Of a stretch of 64,000 bases of DNA, positions 11,495 through 24,394 are shown in pieces. The position numbers and the translations under genes are program-made. Below the pieces are notes generated by a model. That model did no database searches, was not told the origin of the DNA, and saw nothing but the letters and a program-made list of their open reading frames with translations. The stretch is from Siphonodentalium dalli (taxonomy: Eukaryota; Mollusca; Scaphopoda; Gadilida; Siphonodentaliidae): assembly GCA_032622095.1 (NCBI GenBank), contig CP136063.1:147299379-147363378 (forward strand), read 5' to 3'. Position 1 is the stretch's first letter. Each line of letters starts with the position of its first letter.

Positions 11495-12061
11495 ATAGTT
11501 CCCCTTTAAGAACAAGTGTTTATGATTTATAGTAAATGAATCACTAGTTGAGCCTATGTCTTCAATTTAAATGGCACGGCTATTCAAAGTTAGCAAGGAA
11601 TAACTAAACAATCAGTTTGTGAGCGCAGATCCAACCTTTCAAATGAACTTATTTTGGTTTAAATTTAAGATTTATGTTTTTACTATATTTTCTTATCCTG
11701 TATGGTATATTTGGCTCTAAATTGAGTAGAAATATAAAGTTTAAAAGTTAAAAAAATCTCCCAAATTTTTAGCTAAACCTATTGCACTGATGTTCAATAT
11801 GCTGAAATCGGCCAGAATTTAACATGTACGTGGATATTTCTCTAATGTTAAATTGTTCAGATACACATGCAAATGAAAATAACATACTAAGCCAGGGCCT
11901 CATATATTCTGATATATTAATTTTACCTACTTCCAAAGATCTTTAGAGTCGAAAGACATGACAGTATTTTTCCAGAAAAAAAAATATGCAATTTCGATTT
12001 ATAGGCCAAATTTACAATGTTATATAGATGCTGTGGCATATTTTTTCAAAGAACAGCCCTC

Positions 12062-12180
12062 GAAATTATGAAAAATGTCCCATGGCAAATTTAATGATGT
12101 GGCATGTCAGATTCCAATTGTTGCCAAGGCATTTCCCACGGCATTGCTTATTGCCGTGGCCAATTTCGAGTACTGAAATA
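12062..12180 (+). repeat. Short dispersed repeat, family L
   Basis: Contains a small stem CACGGCATTGCTTATTGCCGTGG followed by CCAATTTCGAG. Related sequence occurs at 50010-50120 (same orientation) and 16440-16555 (opposite). All copies are degenerate, and no boundaries or target duplications are visible. Confidence 0.4.
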
Positions 12181-12314
12181 ATATAAACCATTTTTATGGC
12201 ATGAGTGTAGATTTGACAGGAAAATCATGTTTTTTTGTCACTGGTACTCAGGAAGACTCCGAAAATAGACTGCTCCTTTAAGACTATCATGGAAATAAAT
12301 AGACTGGTACTCAC

Positions 12315-12417
12315 CATGTGCTACCCAGCCATGCTTACAGGTTTCACAGGTTCGAAGATGAAGTTTTCCAGGAGCAAAGCACTCACAGGTACAACTTGAA
12401 TCAGTGCAGCGTATAGC
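12315..12417 (-). CDS. BNC2: Basonuclin exon (conserved Cys-rich N-terminal block)
   Basis: The 103-bp exon encodes 34 residues plus one base: AIRCTDSSCTCECFAPGK, then LHLRTCETCKHGWVAH, then G (phase 1). This matches the start of vertebrate basonuclin-2 (AIRCT, CTCECF.PGK, LRTC..CKHGWVAH) and more weakly basonuclin-1. The acceptor is a long pyrimidine tract ending CTTCTTCCAG|GCTATACGC (phase 0); the donor is CACATG|GTGAGT. Exon length and both phases agree with the family as I know it. Basonuclins are nuclear zinc-finger proteins acting in transcriptional control, with paired C2H2 fingers further downstream; those are not in this window. The open frame continues upstream to 12528, but that part is the pyrimidine tract, so I do not treat it as coding. 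Basonuclin identity is firm; BNC2 rather than BNC1 is by resemblance, since invertebrates typically have one gene. Confidence 0.92.
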
Positions 12418-12547
12418 CTGGAAGAAGAGTGGAGGAGTGAACGGACAGCAGATGTGAACAGGCTTTACACGTGGTTTGTTGTCATAGAAACGCAGCACCC
12501 TGTCAACCATAGTCTGGTAGCTGGACATTCGGAAGTTGTAATCAAAC

Positions 12548-14693
12548 TTTTAAACAAAAGTTCTCCCACTCGAAATGGGTATGGGTGCAGTCTTCCTCTA
12601 TCTATTTCTTTTAGCTAATATCAGTCTTCTAAGATTAATCAGGCTGAAGTCATGGAATTCAAATGGCTGCCAAGTTAAAGTCTCCAAGGATGTGTTTATG
12701 GAGAAACTGTTGAAGGTGTTCCATTGAATTAAGTCCAAAAGTGAACCAACAAGTGTTTATCCAGTGCAATTAATTTTGCCGATGCACAGCTGCATTGTCA
12801 TGAGGAAACTATGGAATGGACACTCAGGGAGTCCTTCCCAGTTGCAGAGTTCTCGAAAGAGATAATCATTAATTTATATCTTGTCTCACTCGCCCATCAG
12901 AGAACTAGCTGATCATCTCCGATCACCAGATAATAATTGAAAAAAACTCATTATGCACGAGTCGAAGAAATTTTTCTCCTCGGACAATACGCTAAGCGAA
13001 TCTTGGATGCTCGATATGCGTGTCAATTTAAATCTCATCGTTAATCACATCATAATTCCTAACTTGCCAGATACAAATATTGTTAAGTTTTCATTGATTT
13101 TGCAGCCTCTCTCGATTCTATTAGACTCATTAGCCAATGATTCCTTACACGTGTTAGTGCTATCAATGAAAATTCCTTACATAGGCTGCTGATATGTAGG
13201 TGCTGTGGAAATCTATAGATCTCTTAGCTGCAAGAAGCAAAGTGAACACTACAATAGAGGCTTAAATTCATTGGCTAAGAATATGTGCCTTTGTTTCTTA
13301 ACTTATTTTTCACACCAGCCATCCAGTGTTTTGTGTAAACTGATAATAAAAAGCCAGCACTACTGAGCTCTATGGGTCAAAGTGCCTTACAAATGAGATA
13401 GTTTCTATGAAGTTTTGTCTAATAGGGATATCATCAGTCTTTCTCTGTGTAGTTAGCAAATATTGTAAATGGTCCTCACAAGGGAAATTAGGAACCTCTG
13501 CAGTGATCATCAAGGAAAGGTCGGGTTACTGGTCAATTGAAGTTTAAGGTCGCAATACAAGTCAAATGAAGTCGCCTATGGGTATACTTTTGCATAACTC
13601 AAAGGCATATTGTGTGCATTTCAATCTTTCAAACTGATAGTACAATGTTCAGATAATATGCTCGCTTGAAGAATGAAATATTCATCGATTATTGCTGAAA
13701 ACTCCAACTACCCTATCAGAAAATTTGAAGATGCTTTTGAGATAAGTCCAGAACATTAATGTTCTGACTTATGATCTCCAAGGTCCAATTTCTATCAATA
13801 TTTTATTGGTTTTTCTTATGAAAATTAAACTATTTAATTACATTTACTGTAGCAAGTGCATAAACTAAAACTTTAGTGGCTTTAATTATTCCTTAAAGAA
13901 GCATGTTTTTATCAGAAGTGGATGGGAGAAGGATGGTGTCTATTTCGAAACCGCTGATTTAAATAACAAGGTAGACAAATGGATTCTGCCATTTACTATT
14001 TATATGCAAGGCCACATATGGTCCTTTTGGAGATAACCTTAACTGTGAGTGACAGAAATATTAGCACTTCCCCAACAATCATTGATATGTAGCAGCAGAA
14101 TTGCTTAATCTAATTTCAATGTTTCATAATCAAATTAAGTTGTAGATTTCACAATGCTTTTCGACAGAGATGTCAGAACGAGAGAGATCAGCTGGGTTGG
14201 CACAGACCACCAGTATAAATCACGTAATGGTGTATAGATTCAACACATGACTTTTAAATATTGAAATATGACGATAATGCAGGGTAGTGGTAATTAAATT
14301 AGTACATCAAGAATTTGTATGTGCTTTAATTAATTATTGATGCCAACCAGACTAAACCCAAAAGTGATGGGTCTGAAGGAAGCTAAGTTTAGAGAATAAA
14401 TGGATTACACAGTTCAACTACAATAGGCTCAAACACGTTAACACTTCATACGCAGTTCAAATTAAATAGGCTCAAACACGTTAACACTTTGGCAAACAAA
14501 TATTAAAGTTTAACAATTTATTTTCTGCTGATTATTAATGACACTATCAGGGTTTTGAACCCCAAGATTACAGCAGAATGTTATAAAACATAACTCAGCA
14601 CTATGTACGGATTATTTCTCACGAAATAAAAGTCAGAAAGTAGATGCTGCCCATATATTCCCCTCCTGGAATCCGGCTTTAAATGGGTACTGT
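12548..14693. other. Unique intronic sequence beside the exon
   Basis: No repeat-family match for most of its length and no coding evidence. At 14411-14495 a roughly 43-bp segment (CAGTTCAA...TAGGCTCAAACACG, TTAACACTT) is duplicated in tandem. The 12640-13200 part has mixed composition unlike the A+T-rich repeats and is a reasonable place to look for regulatory sequence. Confidence 0.45.
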
Positions 14694-15012
14694 ACACTAA
14701 ATACGGCCATTTATGGGACCATCTCCTTTTATACTCAGAATGTATGCAACAAGTGAATGAATTTGAGCCATGGATTAGTGCAAAATACACTCGGGAACAG
14801 CAACCTCATAATGCAAACAACATGGTAATTATAATGAAAATGAGTTTATGATTTGAGTCATAAACCCATTTTCATTATAATTACCATGTTGTTTGCATCA
14901 TTCATACAGCAGTGTGAGTACACAAAAGTATATTTTGCACTAATCTGTGGCTCAAATTCATTTGTTTGTTGCAAATATTCTGTTGAGTATAAAAGGAAAT
15001 GGTCCCAAAATA
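14694..15012. mobile_element. Fold-back element, family I copy 2 (right end lost)
   Basis: Begins TACACTAAATACGGCCATTTA and follows copy 1 (11171) through the same arms. The right arm stops after GGAAATGGTCCC, so the terminal CGGATTTAGTGT is missing. The open frames on both strands across it are palindrome translations. Confidence 0.75.
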
Positions 15013-17776
15013 TAGCAGCCTTCCAGTTCCTGAGTTCCAAAAAATTTACTAAATTATATAATATCCCTGGAATCTGTATCCAGTTATAAATGGTTTCGGA
15101 ATCTGGCATTGATGTACGGAATAGTCCGAATTCAGAGTACGACTCCAAAACATCCGGAATCCACCGTATGAAAAAGGGATGATGATGCTGGATCCATAGG
15201 TCGGTGCTACTGAATTTTTCTTATTGGTGTGAATTAATGTGAGAACCTATGAAAATGTCTGTTTTATGGGGACATAACCATTATTTTCTGGTACATGGAA
15301 ATACCTGGATGTCTCTTTTTGAAACATTCGGCTCTGCCTCAGTGTTCACTATAAAAATTCTGGTATTAAATCTCAATGTACCCCTGACGTTGCCAAAGAT
15401 AACTAATAATAAATGACACTCACCAGCCAAAGGGTAAACTATTTTCAGCGAGATATATTTAGGAAATGTAGGCTTCGAAATGGAAAACACTATATATTTG
15501 GCATTCATTGAGGCCCCAACTCTGATACATGTAGATTTCCATAAAAATACCTGGTCACATAGCCTCATGATTTCAATAACAGTAGTCTAGGAGCACTCAA
15601 CTGGTGATATTTTCACTGTCTCATTCCAACTTGTTCTGAAGTGCCAAGAAATGTCACTGCTTGGCATAAAACCAGGCAAGAAGCTAAAACAAAACTCATG
15701 GATGTTACAACTTAAATTTGTCTTTTGTGGCCCACAGTATTTAATAAACAGAGTTGATCTGAAAACTTGAAGACGAGCCAAGAAGGAGAGCGCACAGAAC
15801 ATAAGTTTGTCATATCTCTGTGCTTAGTCAGGCAGCATCACAGTAAATTGGCAGAAAAAAAGCGCCATGGCTACCTCTGTCAGGCTCATCTTGGTCTGGT
15901 ATGTCAGTGCAATAAAAAGCTAGTGATAATGAGAGAAGTATATGCAGTCCAGTAGCAGATGGGGGATGGGTGAATGACCTAAACAGACCCTGCTAATCAC
16001 CAAGTCATTTGTAAAATCAGGAGCAGCATAAAAGACAGGCCATGGTAAAATCATTAACTGCTGCTCCCTCTCTGGTGAGCTTGGGCCTTCATCCTGAATC
16101 GGAAGCACAGCATGCACATTTAACCCATTCCTGACCCATCACAAATAATGAAAAACATTTGAATTGTGTGACCACACTTATCAGATAAATTTCAGTTTAT
16201 CACAGAAAGAAATACATTTGAAGCCTTTTAAAACTATTCACAGTTTAAACATGGAGATTATTCAGTGACTGGTAATGATTAACAACTTGGGAAAGATTTG
16301 ATGTGCCTATTGTTTCAAAATCGATTTATAATTTATATATAATATTATAAATGTGAAACTCATTGGATAGTGGAACACTAATATATTGCCAGTGTATGCA
16401 TACCTATTCTGATGTAAAAAAAAAAAAGTACATGCATTTTCAGCCATCATAATTGGCTATGGCAATCAGCAATGCTGAAGCAAAATGGGCCATGGCAATG
16501 GGTTTTTCCATAGCAGATTGCCGAAGCCAAACAATCTGAATTAAGAGGGCTGCTTTATATATTAATGGGAACCAAGAGTCATATTGCTTGTTCTCATCAT
16601 AGAATATAAAGATGATGAAATTGATGTCAAACTTCTCTCTTCTAAGATGTTGGTCCCAGTGTGACCTTAAGAGTACTTATAGCCTCACATGAATACTTCC
16701 TATATTCATGGTCAATGAGGCACCTGAAATTCCTGAATGCATGTTATGTCCTATGTCAATATGCTAAGACTTCTCTCTACCTGAGACTCCAGGTTCCATT
16801 GGTGGCCTCAAGAGAACTAATAAGCACTATATGAAGAGTAGGCAAAGTAGCATGATCTACCCAACCGCTGACCCCAAAATTTCATTCCTGCCCCTTTTCT
16901 CATTGAAAAAGGAAGAAAGTGGTGGCAGTGATGAGGTCAGTAGCAGGCAGAAGGATTTCTGTTGCTTTCTGTCATTATCTACAGGGCATGTGCTGGTTGT
17001 CAGATAACTCATCCCTGGCCTGATTGTCTTGTGGTGGTGTGTGCTCAGCAGATAGACAACATGTGCTGTGTGCAAAGACTAATAAGGGTGGGAGAGACAG
17101 GAAAGTGGTGTATAGATTCCATCCTAACAGTCCTGGTCTGATAGGTGAGATAAAATACTACCAGGCTGCCTCTGTCAAGGGTGGCTAGATAAGGCTCACA
17201 GGGAGATAACTCTTACAGAGTTTCAGCTAGATTGGGAAGACCTGTATCTAGAATATATGGCAGAAATGTATAAAATAGTGTTCTTATTCTTAATAGGAAC
17301 ACCAGACAAGAAATATAGATGCATGCAAGGCAGAAAATTAGTGTTTCCTCCATGACTACCCACTGTCTTTGGGTCTTGAACTGTGCAGTCGAAAGTTTCC
17401 ATGTTATAAAAAATTATTCCGTATTCCTGTCAAGTTTCACATAAAGCAGAAGAGATTACAATATGAGTAGTTCTTTCTGCTCTATCATGACATGCATAAG
17501 TAAACAAACTAGAAAACTTAATAACCATCATATGATACCGCTGTCCAGAGACATACGGTTGTGGACAGCCCTCATAATCTTTATCACATAAATGTGAAAA
17601 CATCAAAGCTTTATCATCTCTATGGATGTACAATTATGGCAGAAATTTTTATATTACGCCTATACACCCATTGACCATATCTTCTGAAGACTTGAGGTTG
17701 TATATGTATGGTATTGAGCAATTTGTAGATAGTATACATGCATTTTATTATTAACAAATCAAATAGGCTGGTCGAG
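15013..17776. other. Intronic sequence with one family L copy
   Basis: No exon is recognised. A degenerate family L repeat lies at 16440-16555 in opposite orientation to the copy at 12062. Otherwise nothing specific. Confidence 0.45.
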
Positions 17777-19660
17777 TGCCCAACACTTCGTCTAAATACA
17801 TTTCGTCTACAGAACACTTCATTGACCCGACACTTGGGTCTACGCGATATTACATCTTGACAACAATTAGTCTATATCACATATTTTCTAAAAGACATTC
17901 GACTACATGCCAAAAATTCTAAATGATGATGATGATACCTTAGGTTTACCAAGGTTGCAGGGTCGTCTCACAGTATTAAACAAATACATTCAATGTCTGA
18001 AAGGAATCACCTAAAATATCTAGTACAAACACTTGCCGGCAATGAGACTCCTTACAAAAAATGAAATTGTCAACAACACTGTATCTCAACTTTCATGTGT
18101 TACAGTCAATGGAGCAATTAGGAATGTGGAAAGTTGAAATGTCTAAGTACTACTACATGTCAACATGAAGAGATATATAAAGTTTGGGATTCGACATGTG
18201 ACCTGTAGGGAGTGCCAAAGGTTTTAGTCATGTAAAGAGTAAAATTCAATATGGCCACCGGCTTCAATCTAGTGGTCACCCCCGAAGATCGATTTGAAAT
18301 CTGGTGATGATCGGAAAAGGATGTTGTCTGTAGGGTGTGACAAAGGATTTAATCATCCAAGATGGCTGCCGGTGACCACATGTTTTTCAAAATTAAGAAA
18401 AAAATTATGGCTTCCATCTAGTCACCCCGAAAATCCATATGAAATTTGGTGGCGATCGGACGAGGGATGTCGTCTATAGTGCGTGTCAAAGGATTTAGTC
18501 ATGCAAAGAGTAAAACTCAAATAAATTGATAAATCCCTTCTAAAGGTGATCCTAAACATGCCTGTTAATTTTCAAAACAATTCTCCAGTAAAAGCCGGCT
18601 GAAGAGTGTGCTTATGGATCCAAATTTTAAATCCAAGCTGGCTGCTTGTGGCCATTTTTTTTACAAATTTCAGTGTAAATTGGAGGCTTTCATTTACAGG
18701 TCACCTAAAAGATCCATATGAAGTTTGGTGACGATCAGATGAGAGATTTGATTTGTAGGGTGCAAAGAGTAAAATCCAAGATGGCCACTGGCGGCCATGT
18801 TTTCAAATGAAATAATTTTTTTTTTATATCTCCCATCTTGTGGTCACCCAAAAGATCCATGTGAAGTTTGGTGATGATCGGATGAGGAATGTCGTCTGCA
18901 GGGCATGCCAAAGGATATAGTCATGCCGGCAGCCATGTTTTATCAAAAATAGTTTGATAGATCCCATCCTAAACATGCATTCCTGTAGGGTGTGCCGGTG
19001 GATTCAAATTTAAAATCCAAGATGGCTGCTGGCAGCCATGTTTTTTATCAAATTTCAGAATTAAAGGGAGGCTTCCATCTAGGGGTCACCCGAAGATCCA
19101 TATGAAGTTTGGTGACATCCTGTAGGGCATGCCAAAGTATTTAGTCATGCAGAATAAAATACAAGATGGCACTGGCGGCCATGTTCTTTTGCCGAATGAC
19201 CTCAAAATGACTTGTTCCCACCTGCATGTCAATGTCAACAGCCATGACAAATTACATAATGATCAGACCAGCCTGTGCTAATGGATTAAACATTGTTTAG
19301 TACTGCACACCAAGATTGCCAACAGCATCTATGTTGTTTGTCAATGTCAACAGCTAAGACAAATTTCATACTGATCCCACCAAAGGTACGACCTGTTGCT
19401 CATGCTAATGGAAATTGTTGACAGACACACACAAGCACACATGGATGACGGATAACAACGCATGGCAATAGCTCTGAATATCATCTAAATTCCATCTGAC
19501 CAAATGTAGACCAAGATAGACAAAATGTTGTAAAGACAAAATGTCATATAGACAATTTGTTGTATAGATCGGTCATGTAAATGGAAAAATTCATATAGAC
19601 AACATGTTTTATCTAGATGAGTCGGCATTAGACAAAATGGAGTAGACCCGGACTGATCAT
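17777..19660. mobile_element. Composite element with inverted GTCTA-rich ends
   Basis: The left edge (17790-17910) repeats words such as TTCGTCTAAATACATTTCG and TTAGTCTATATCAC. The right edge (19490-19655) carries the reverse complement type (TAGACAAAATGTTG, TAGACAATTTG, TAGACAACATG). Between them lie the family D array and a second tandem block (19227-19440, TGTCAATGTCAACAG at about 111-base spacing) ending in a GACAGACACACA run. The inverted edges suggest one roughly 1.9-kb element; its class is unknown. Confidence 0.45.
18175..19205. repeat. Tandem repeat array, family D copy 1
   Basis: Degenerate units of about 145-150 bp contain GATCCATATGAAGTTTGGTG, GATCGGATGAGGGATGTCG, TGCCAAAGGATTTAGTCATG, CAAGATGGCCGCTGG and CGGCCATGTTTT. 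At least five units are visible (starts near 18283, 18428, 18712, 18851 and 19091), alternating with a related unit containing CTAAACATGCCTGTTAATTT. Similar arrays occur at 41515 and 47755. Open frames through it are repeat translations. Confidence 0.75.
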
Positions 19661-20693
19661 ATCATGTTTCAATAATTCCAACATTATTGTCCAGCAGTAA
19701 GATTATTGTCATCTTACTTCACTAGTTCTATCAATTAGCTTTTAAAATCTGATATTCTATATTATGTAATGGGAGATAGAAGAACTTGCATGACATTTTA
19801 CAATGGAATGGTAAAATTACAGTACAGTATAATGGAATTGCATATATCAGATGGAAAGATAAACCTTCACCCTTCCTTTACGATCATCACAGATTATGAA
19901 AGCTATATTGAGTGGCAGTTAGAGTGGAATAAAGGAGGAAAAGTTGTATGACATTTGTAGAAAAAAATTATTAAATGTCTTATTATTTCTATTCTAAACA
20001 AAAGGAAAATTGGAAGAAAAAATCTGTAAAGCCAGGGAGAGATAAATCGTCAGTGCATTGATGGTATCATTTGAAGTGGAAATAAGAAGGTTATTATCTC
20101 ATAAAGATAAGGACATCAATAAGATCTGGAAATTGGATATAAATTCTCTGTTGCAGAGAATCAATTGAGTCCTACCACAGTAATAGGTCCTCACATCAAA
20201 GGCATGCAGTCTTAAGCCCGGGATATTAAGTTGTCATTTGAACCTTGCGACAAAGCCAAGCCTGTTCTCATTACATTCAATTTAATGACAGGTTTCATGC
20301 TGGGACTCTTCTTGGGGACAAGATGTGAGACTTTCACAAAAAGAGGGGGTTGTTTCTTGCATAACATCTGAAATCAATATATCCCTGTGTGGGTCCACAG
20401 AGCTCTGGAATTTGTTTACTGTATCTACCACAGGGGCCTAATCACATTTACACCAAACTTGGAAACCCGACACCTTGTCCCTTCTGAAGCTAAGTGATCA
20501 GCTTAGGACATCATAATTGCCTCCATATGGTCTCTGTTTCAAGTGACACTCTATTTATTTCACACACCATTAACAGTTTCTTTCCAGTTTTAGTAAATGC
20601 ATTCTTGGAGTTAACCCATGTCTGTACACAACCTACCATTTTGGGGGATGATCAAGGTTATATATGAAAGTTGCACTTGTTCTCCAACACAAC
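19661..20693. other. Unique intronic sequence
   Basis: No gene or known repeat is seen. A 60-codon open frame at 19769-19951 has no family resemblance and no splice support. Confidence 0.45.
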
Positions 20694-20695
20694 TA

Positions 20696-20899
20696 CAGTA
20701 ATGCCCTAAATAATTGACTCCTTTACCACAGCATAATTATGGGTAATTTTTCAGGATTTAGTCGGAAATATGGCTTGTTGCCATTCATCGGAAAGCTCTC
20801 ACTGAGATGAATGGCAACAAGCCATATTTCAGACTAAATCCTGAAAAATTACCCATAATTATGCTGTGGTTAAGGAGTCGATTATTTAGGGCATTACTG
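20696..20899. mobile_element. Tc1/mariner-type fold-back MITE, family E copy 2
   Basis: A 204-bp near-perfect palindrome with ends CAGTAATGCCCTAAATAAT and ATTATTTAGGGCATTACTG, flanked by TA at 20694-20695 and 20900-20901. The central turn is GCTCTCACTGAGATGAATGG, with one half of the stem lost near the loop. Confidence 0.9.
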
Positions 20900-20901
20900 T
20901 A

Positions 20902-23857
20902 CCAATTTGTATTACCTGTTGGAAACAATACACATGTTTAAACGTACTCAATCTGATTCGATGGTCCCCATATCATCAGATTCCAACAACAACAACAACA
21001 TTTTTTGAAATGCTGCTTCAGTTATCATAATCGATTAATTGCCCAAAAATAATACTATTAACCAGTCTACTATAGTATAAAATTGCCCAAAACGTGTTAT
21101 ATATCAACATTTTTTACCCCCGAAGCCAAAGATATAGTAAATTGGGAGCTTTAATTTGGATTATACATCTTTAAACTAAACCTGCCATTGTATGTTTGTT
21201 TATTGTATATATACTCAGTAATTTTTTATAAAATTTTTACCAGTTTCCAATCAAAGGTTTGTTCTATTGGAAACTTTAAGAATGTTAGAATCTAAGTATT
21301 TTCAGAGAAATGGGTTACCAATGTGTCCAGAACATAATTGGTCATATGCCCGTCGCCAAACAATTACTGTGACATGGACCTCTATATGAAATTACCTTGT
21401 TTTATCTAATTATTTTTTCAAAATCCACCAATTTTGTCTAAAATTGAGGAATAATCCAAATGAAAAATACACAGAATATGTATGACTGACGAAAAGATGC
21501 CCACACAAGTTGTGCTTGCATAACATCACACAAAACTCACGCAGATCAATACGCAGTGGACACCGAGCTGGGACATCGTGTTTACTGATTTAGCGGAAGG
21601 GAAATAATTTAATTGGGGAGACATCCTGGAGAAACATGGCAACAGGCTCAGTGTCTGTCCCAGCAATGAATCACGGTCCTTCCGATCATGTTTCGGTATC
21701 GCGAAATATCATCTCTTTCTGTTGACTTAGAACATCAATAGGCTTGACTGCCAATAAAGACTAGTTGATGAGGAAAATGGATTTTTCCACACATTTTGTC
21801 GTTTCCTTTGAGGATGTGTGGAACTGACATTATTACATGTAGTTTGGCTTGGTGACATTGTCTCGAATGCCATTACGATCTTGGCTCACGCTCCAGAGTT
21901 AATGTCGAATAAACATACCATGTTAACCCACAATACACACTGCTAACTTTACAATCTATCACTCATTAATTCAATTCTCTCTTGTAAGTTGGAATGAAGT
22001 TGAAGATTTTTGATTGAATGATAAGTACTTGAAAAAATATCACCTTACTTTATGGTAAACTCCTGGATTTTTCAATGCAAATTGTGACAGTTCAAGATCC
22101 GGAATTAAGGCCATGATTAAATAATTTCATGTTTAGCATCAATTGCAGAATTAGCTTTTTTGATGGAATAATATCACATTTGATTAATTATTGGCACAAT
22201 GGATAGGTTCTTTGAAGTGTCCTTACTGTGGAAAATTCAGATGCGAACATTTACTCTTAGTCTTTTGAGTCCGTAATAATTGCATGCTTCATTTGCATAA
22301 GATGTTAGTAAACATGATTGGTGGTAACATTTATGTTATTATAAATACATTATACCATATAACTTCAGAAATTAGTAATGGATAATGGCCCTATTTCGCA
22401 TTTAATTCTCAGATTCAAGGATGATGCTAAACAGAAAATTAATTAACCATGGCTCAACTATGATAACTTCTGACCATGATATAGAATTTTGGTCCACTGA
22501 TTAGGTAACAGGAAGGCATCTGACTGTTCTACAGACTACATACTGGACATTTCTAGTAAATGTGTGAAATTCTTTCTGCAGCAGTCCCCAAACCATGATC
22601 CTGGCTATAAGTCAGTCGAAACTAGTCTAAAAAATTCACAAAAGGAGATTTCATAGCCTAGAATACACACTGACTGAGATATAATGCCAATTATATCTAC
22701 TATGTACCAAAAATTTATTATTTTTAATTTAAATACATGTGAATTTACTGAAAGTTACAATTCCAAATAATATACTGTATAGATATATCTCAGAAGTGAT
22801 TGCAAAATATAATATATATCTGACACTATACTAGTGCAGTTTATTAAGTCTACAAAAAACACAGTAGTGTAATGCAACAAAACTATTTCATGATTGCCGA
22901 GAAGTTTTGGACATTTCTTATGCGTTTGTGAAATGGAGAATTAATGATGTTACAACTGTACATTGATCAGAGTGTTATGACACCCATGACATCCTTTATT
23001 CTCTACACTAAGAAGAACGGAGTGCTCCCTGGAGTCTTGCACAACACACTAATGTCGATAACTCGTCACGTAAACTTTATGCAATTTTTTACAGCCATCA
23101 GATGCCCTTTTTATGAAAAACACAATTATTCATAAATTGTCACTTTGTTCGTGTACAAAAATCAATAAAGAGTGATTTTGAAATTTTTATCGAAACTTCT
23201 GCGATAGTAATATGTCCCATGAGTTCTAGATTAATTCCAGTCTCCATACTGATGTTGTCCTGTATTAGTTTCGTAATTTTTCTTATGTCAGCTTACACCA
23301 TGGGGACCAACAGTAGGCCAGCCATGATATATGCTATTTGTCTAGCCTGACATTGCCTCTTGTTATCACCAAGCATTTCGTGACATAAGAGTGGTACTCT
23401 TCCAACACTATGTCATGTGGCTTCCCTCAAGAGACATATTGCCATCTTATTTTTTCTTAGAAGCTGTTTGTGACTGTAGTAAATTGCCAAAATTATGAGT
23501 AATGTAATGATTTCTATGGCCTCTGCTTTGGAGGTTGGCCATTGGGACTATGTAAATTCAAATTAAAGTTGCAACAACCTGGCTGGAAGCAGATTATAAA
23601 TATAACAAATCAACAGGAGTAGTATGATGCTCTGTGAATTTCCAGAATACTTTATAGATAGGACAATACAATGATATCAGGAAGAAAAGAAACATTCTTT
23701 TTTAAATGTTGACAAAATTTATTGAATTTCTTCATGATACATGTTTTCAATTTAGGAGAGAGATGTATACTTCCACCAAAATACCGATGACAAGTTTTCT
23801 TTCTCTGGATATTGTTTATCAATTACTCAGGCCAAAAGAAACTAGAGGTGTGACTAA
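20902..23857. other. Long unique intronic stretch, possible regulatory segment
   Basis: No exon is recognised. The part at about 21530-21960 is less A+T-rich than its surroundings, lacks the repeat families, and has many mixed-composition words (for example TTAGCGGAAGGGAAATAATT). In a large intron of a developmental regulator this is a plausible cis-regulatory segment, but only comparison with related species could show it. An (AAC)n run lies at 20988-21000. Confidence 0.4.
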
Positions 23858-24394
23858 GGATACCCCCCCCCCCCCGTGTTTTAAAAATACTAAGACGTTT
23901 CACATGTCAGTAAACATTTAGTTAAAATATGTAGGAATAAAAGCTCGGACAAAATTATGCACATTGCGAAAATGTTCTAAGTCCAAAAAGGGGAATAACT
24001 CCACAAATAAAGTCAGACAGACATCATAATCGCAGGTGCACAGGTTCCCATGGTACTAAATATCAGTGTCAAGATTAAAAAACACTGACGTAAAAATGTA
24101 GGAATAAAAGCTCGGACAAAATTATGCATGTTGCAACAAAAATTTAAGTCGAAAAAGGGGGATAACTCCACCAAACAATGTCGGACATACGTCATAATCG
24201 CAGGTGCACAGGTTCCCAAGGTACTAAATATCTGTGCCAAGTTTCAAAAATATTGACCAGAAAATGTAGGAATAAAAGCTCGGACAAAATTGTGTCAACG
24301 GACGGACGGTACGATGGACGGACAGACAGATGGACGGACAGACAAGCTGATTCCAGTATACCCCCCCCCCCCACAACTCGTTGCGGGGGGTATA
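23858..24394. mobile_element. Tandem-core element, family J copy 2 (167-bp units)
   Basis: The left end is ATACCCCCCCCC followed by GTG; the right end read inward is TTATACCCCCCGCAACG. The element therefore has C-run terminal inverted repeats. Core units starting GTAGGAATAAAAGCTCGGAC lie at 23931, 24098 and 24266 (spacing 167 and 168), each containing AACTCCACAAA, CATAATCGCAGGTGCACAGG and CCATGGTACTAAATAT. A GGACGGACGG/ACAGACAGA run (24298-24348) and CTGATTCCAGTATACCC close it. No coding capacity. Confidence 0.8.

Noticed and set aside
12418-12528. Coding extension of the basonuclin exon upstream to the ATG at 12528
   Set aside because: This part contains the pyrimidine tract and CAG acceptor, and the family's exon starts exactly at AIRCT; the open frame is intron read-through.
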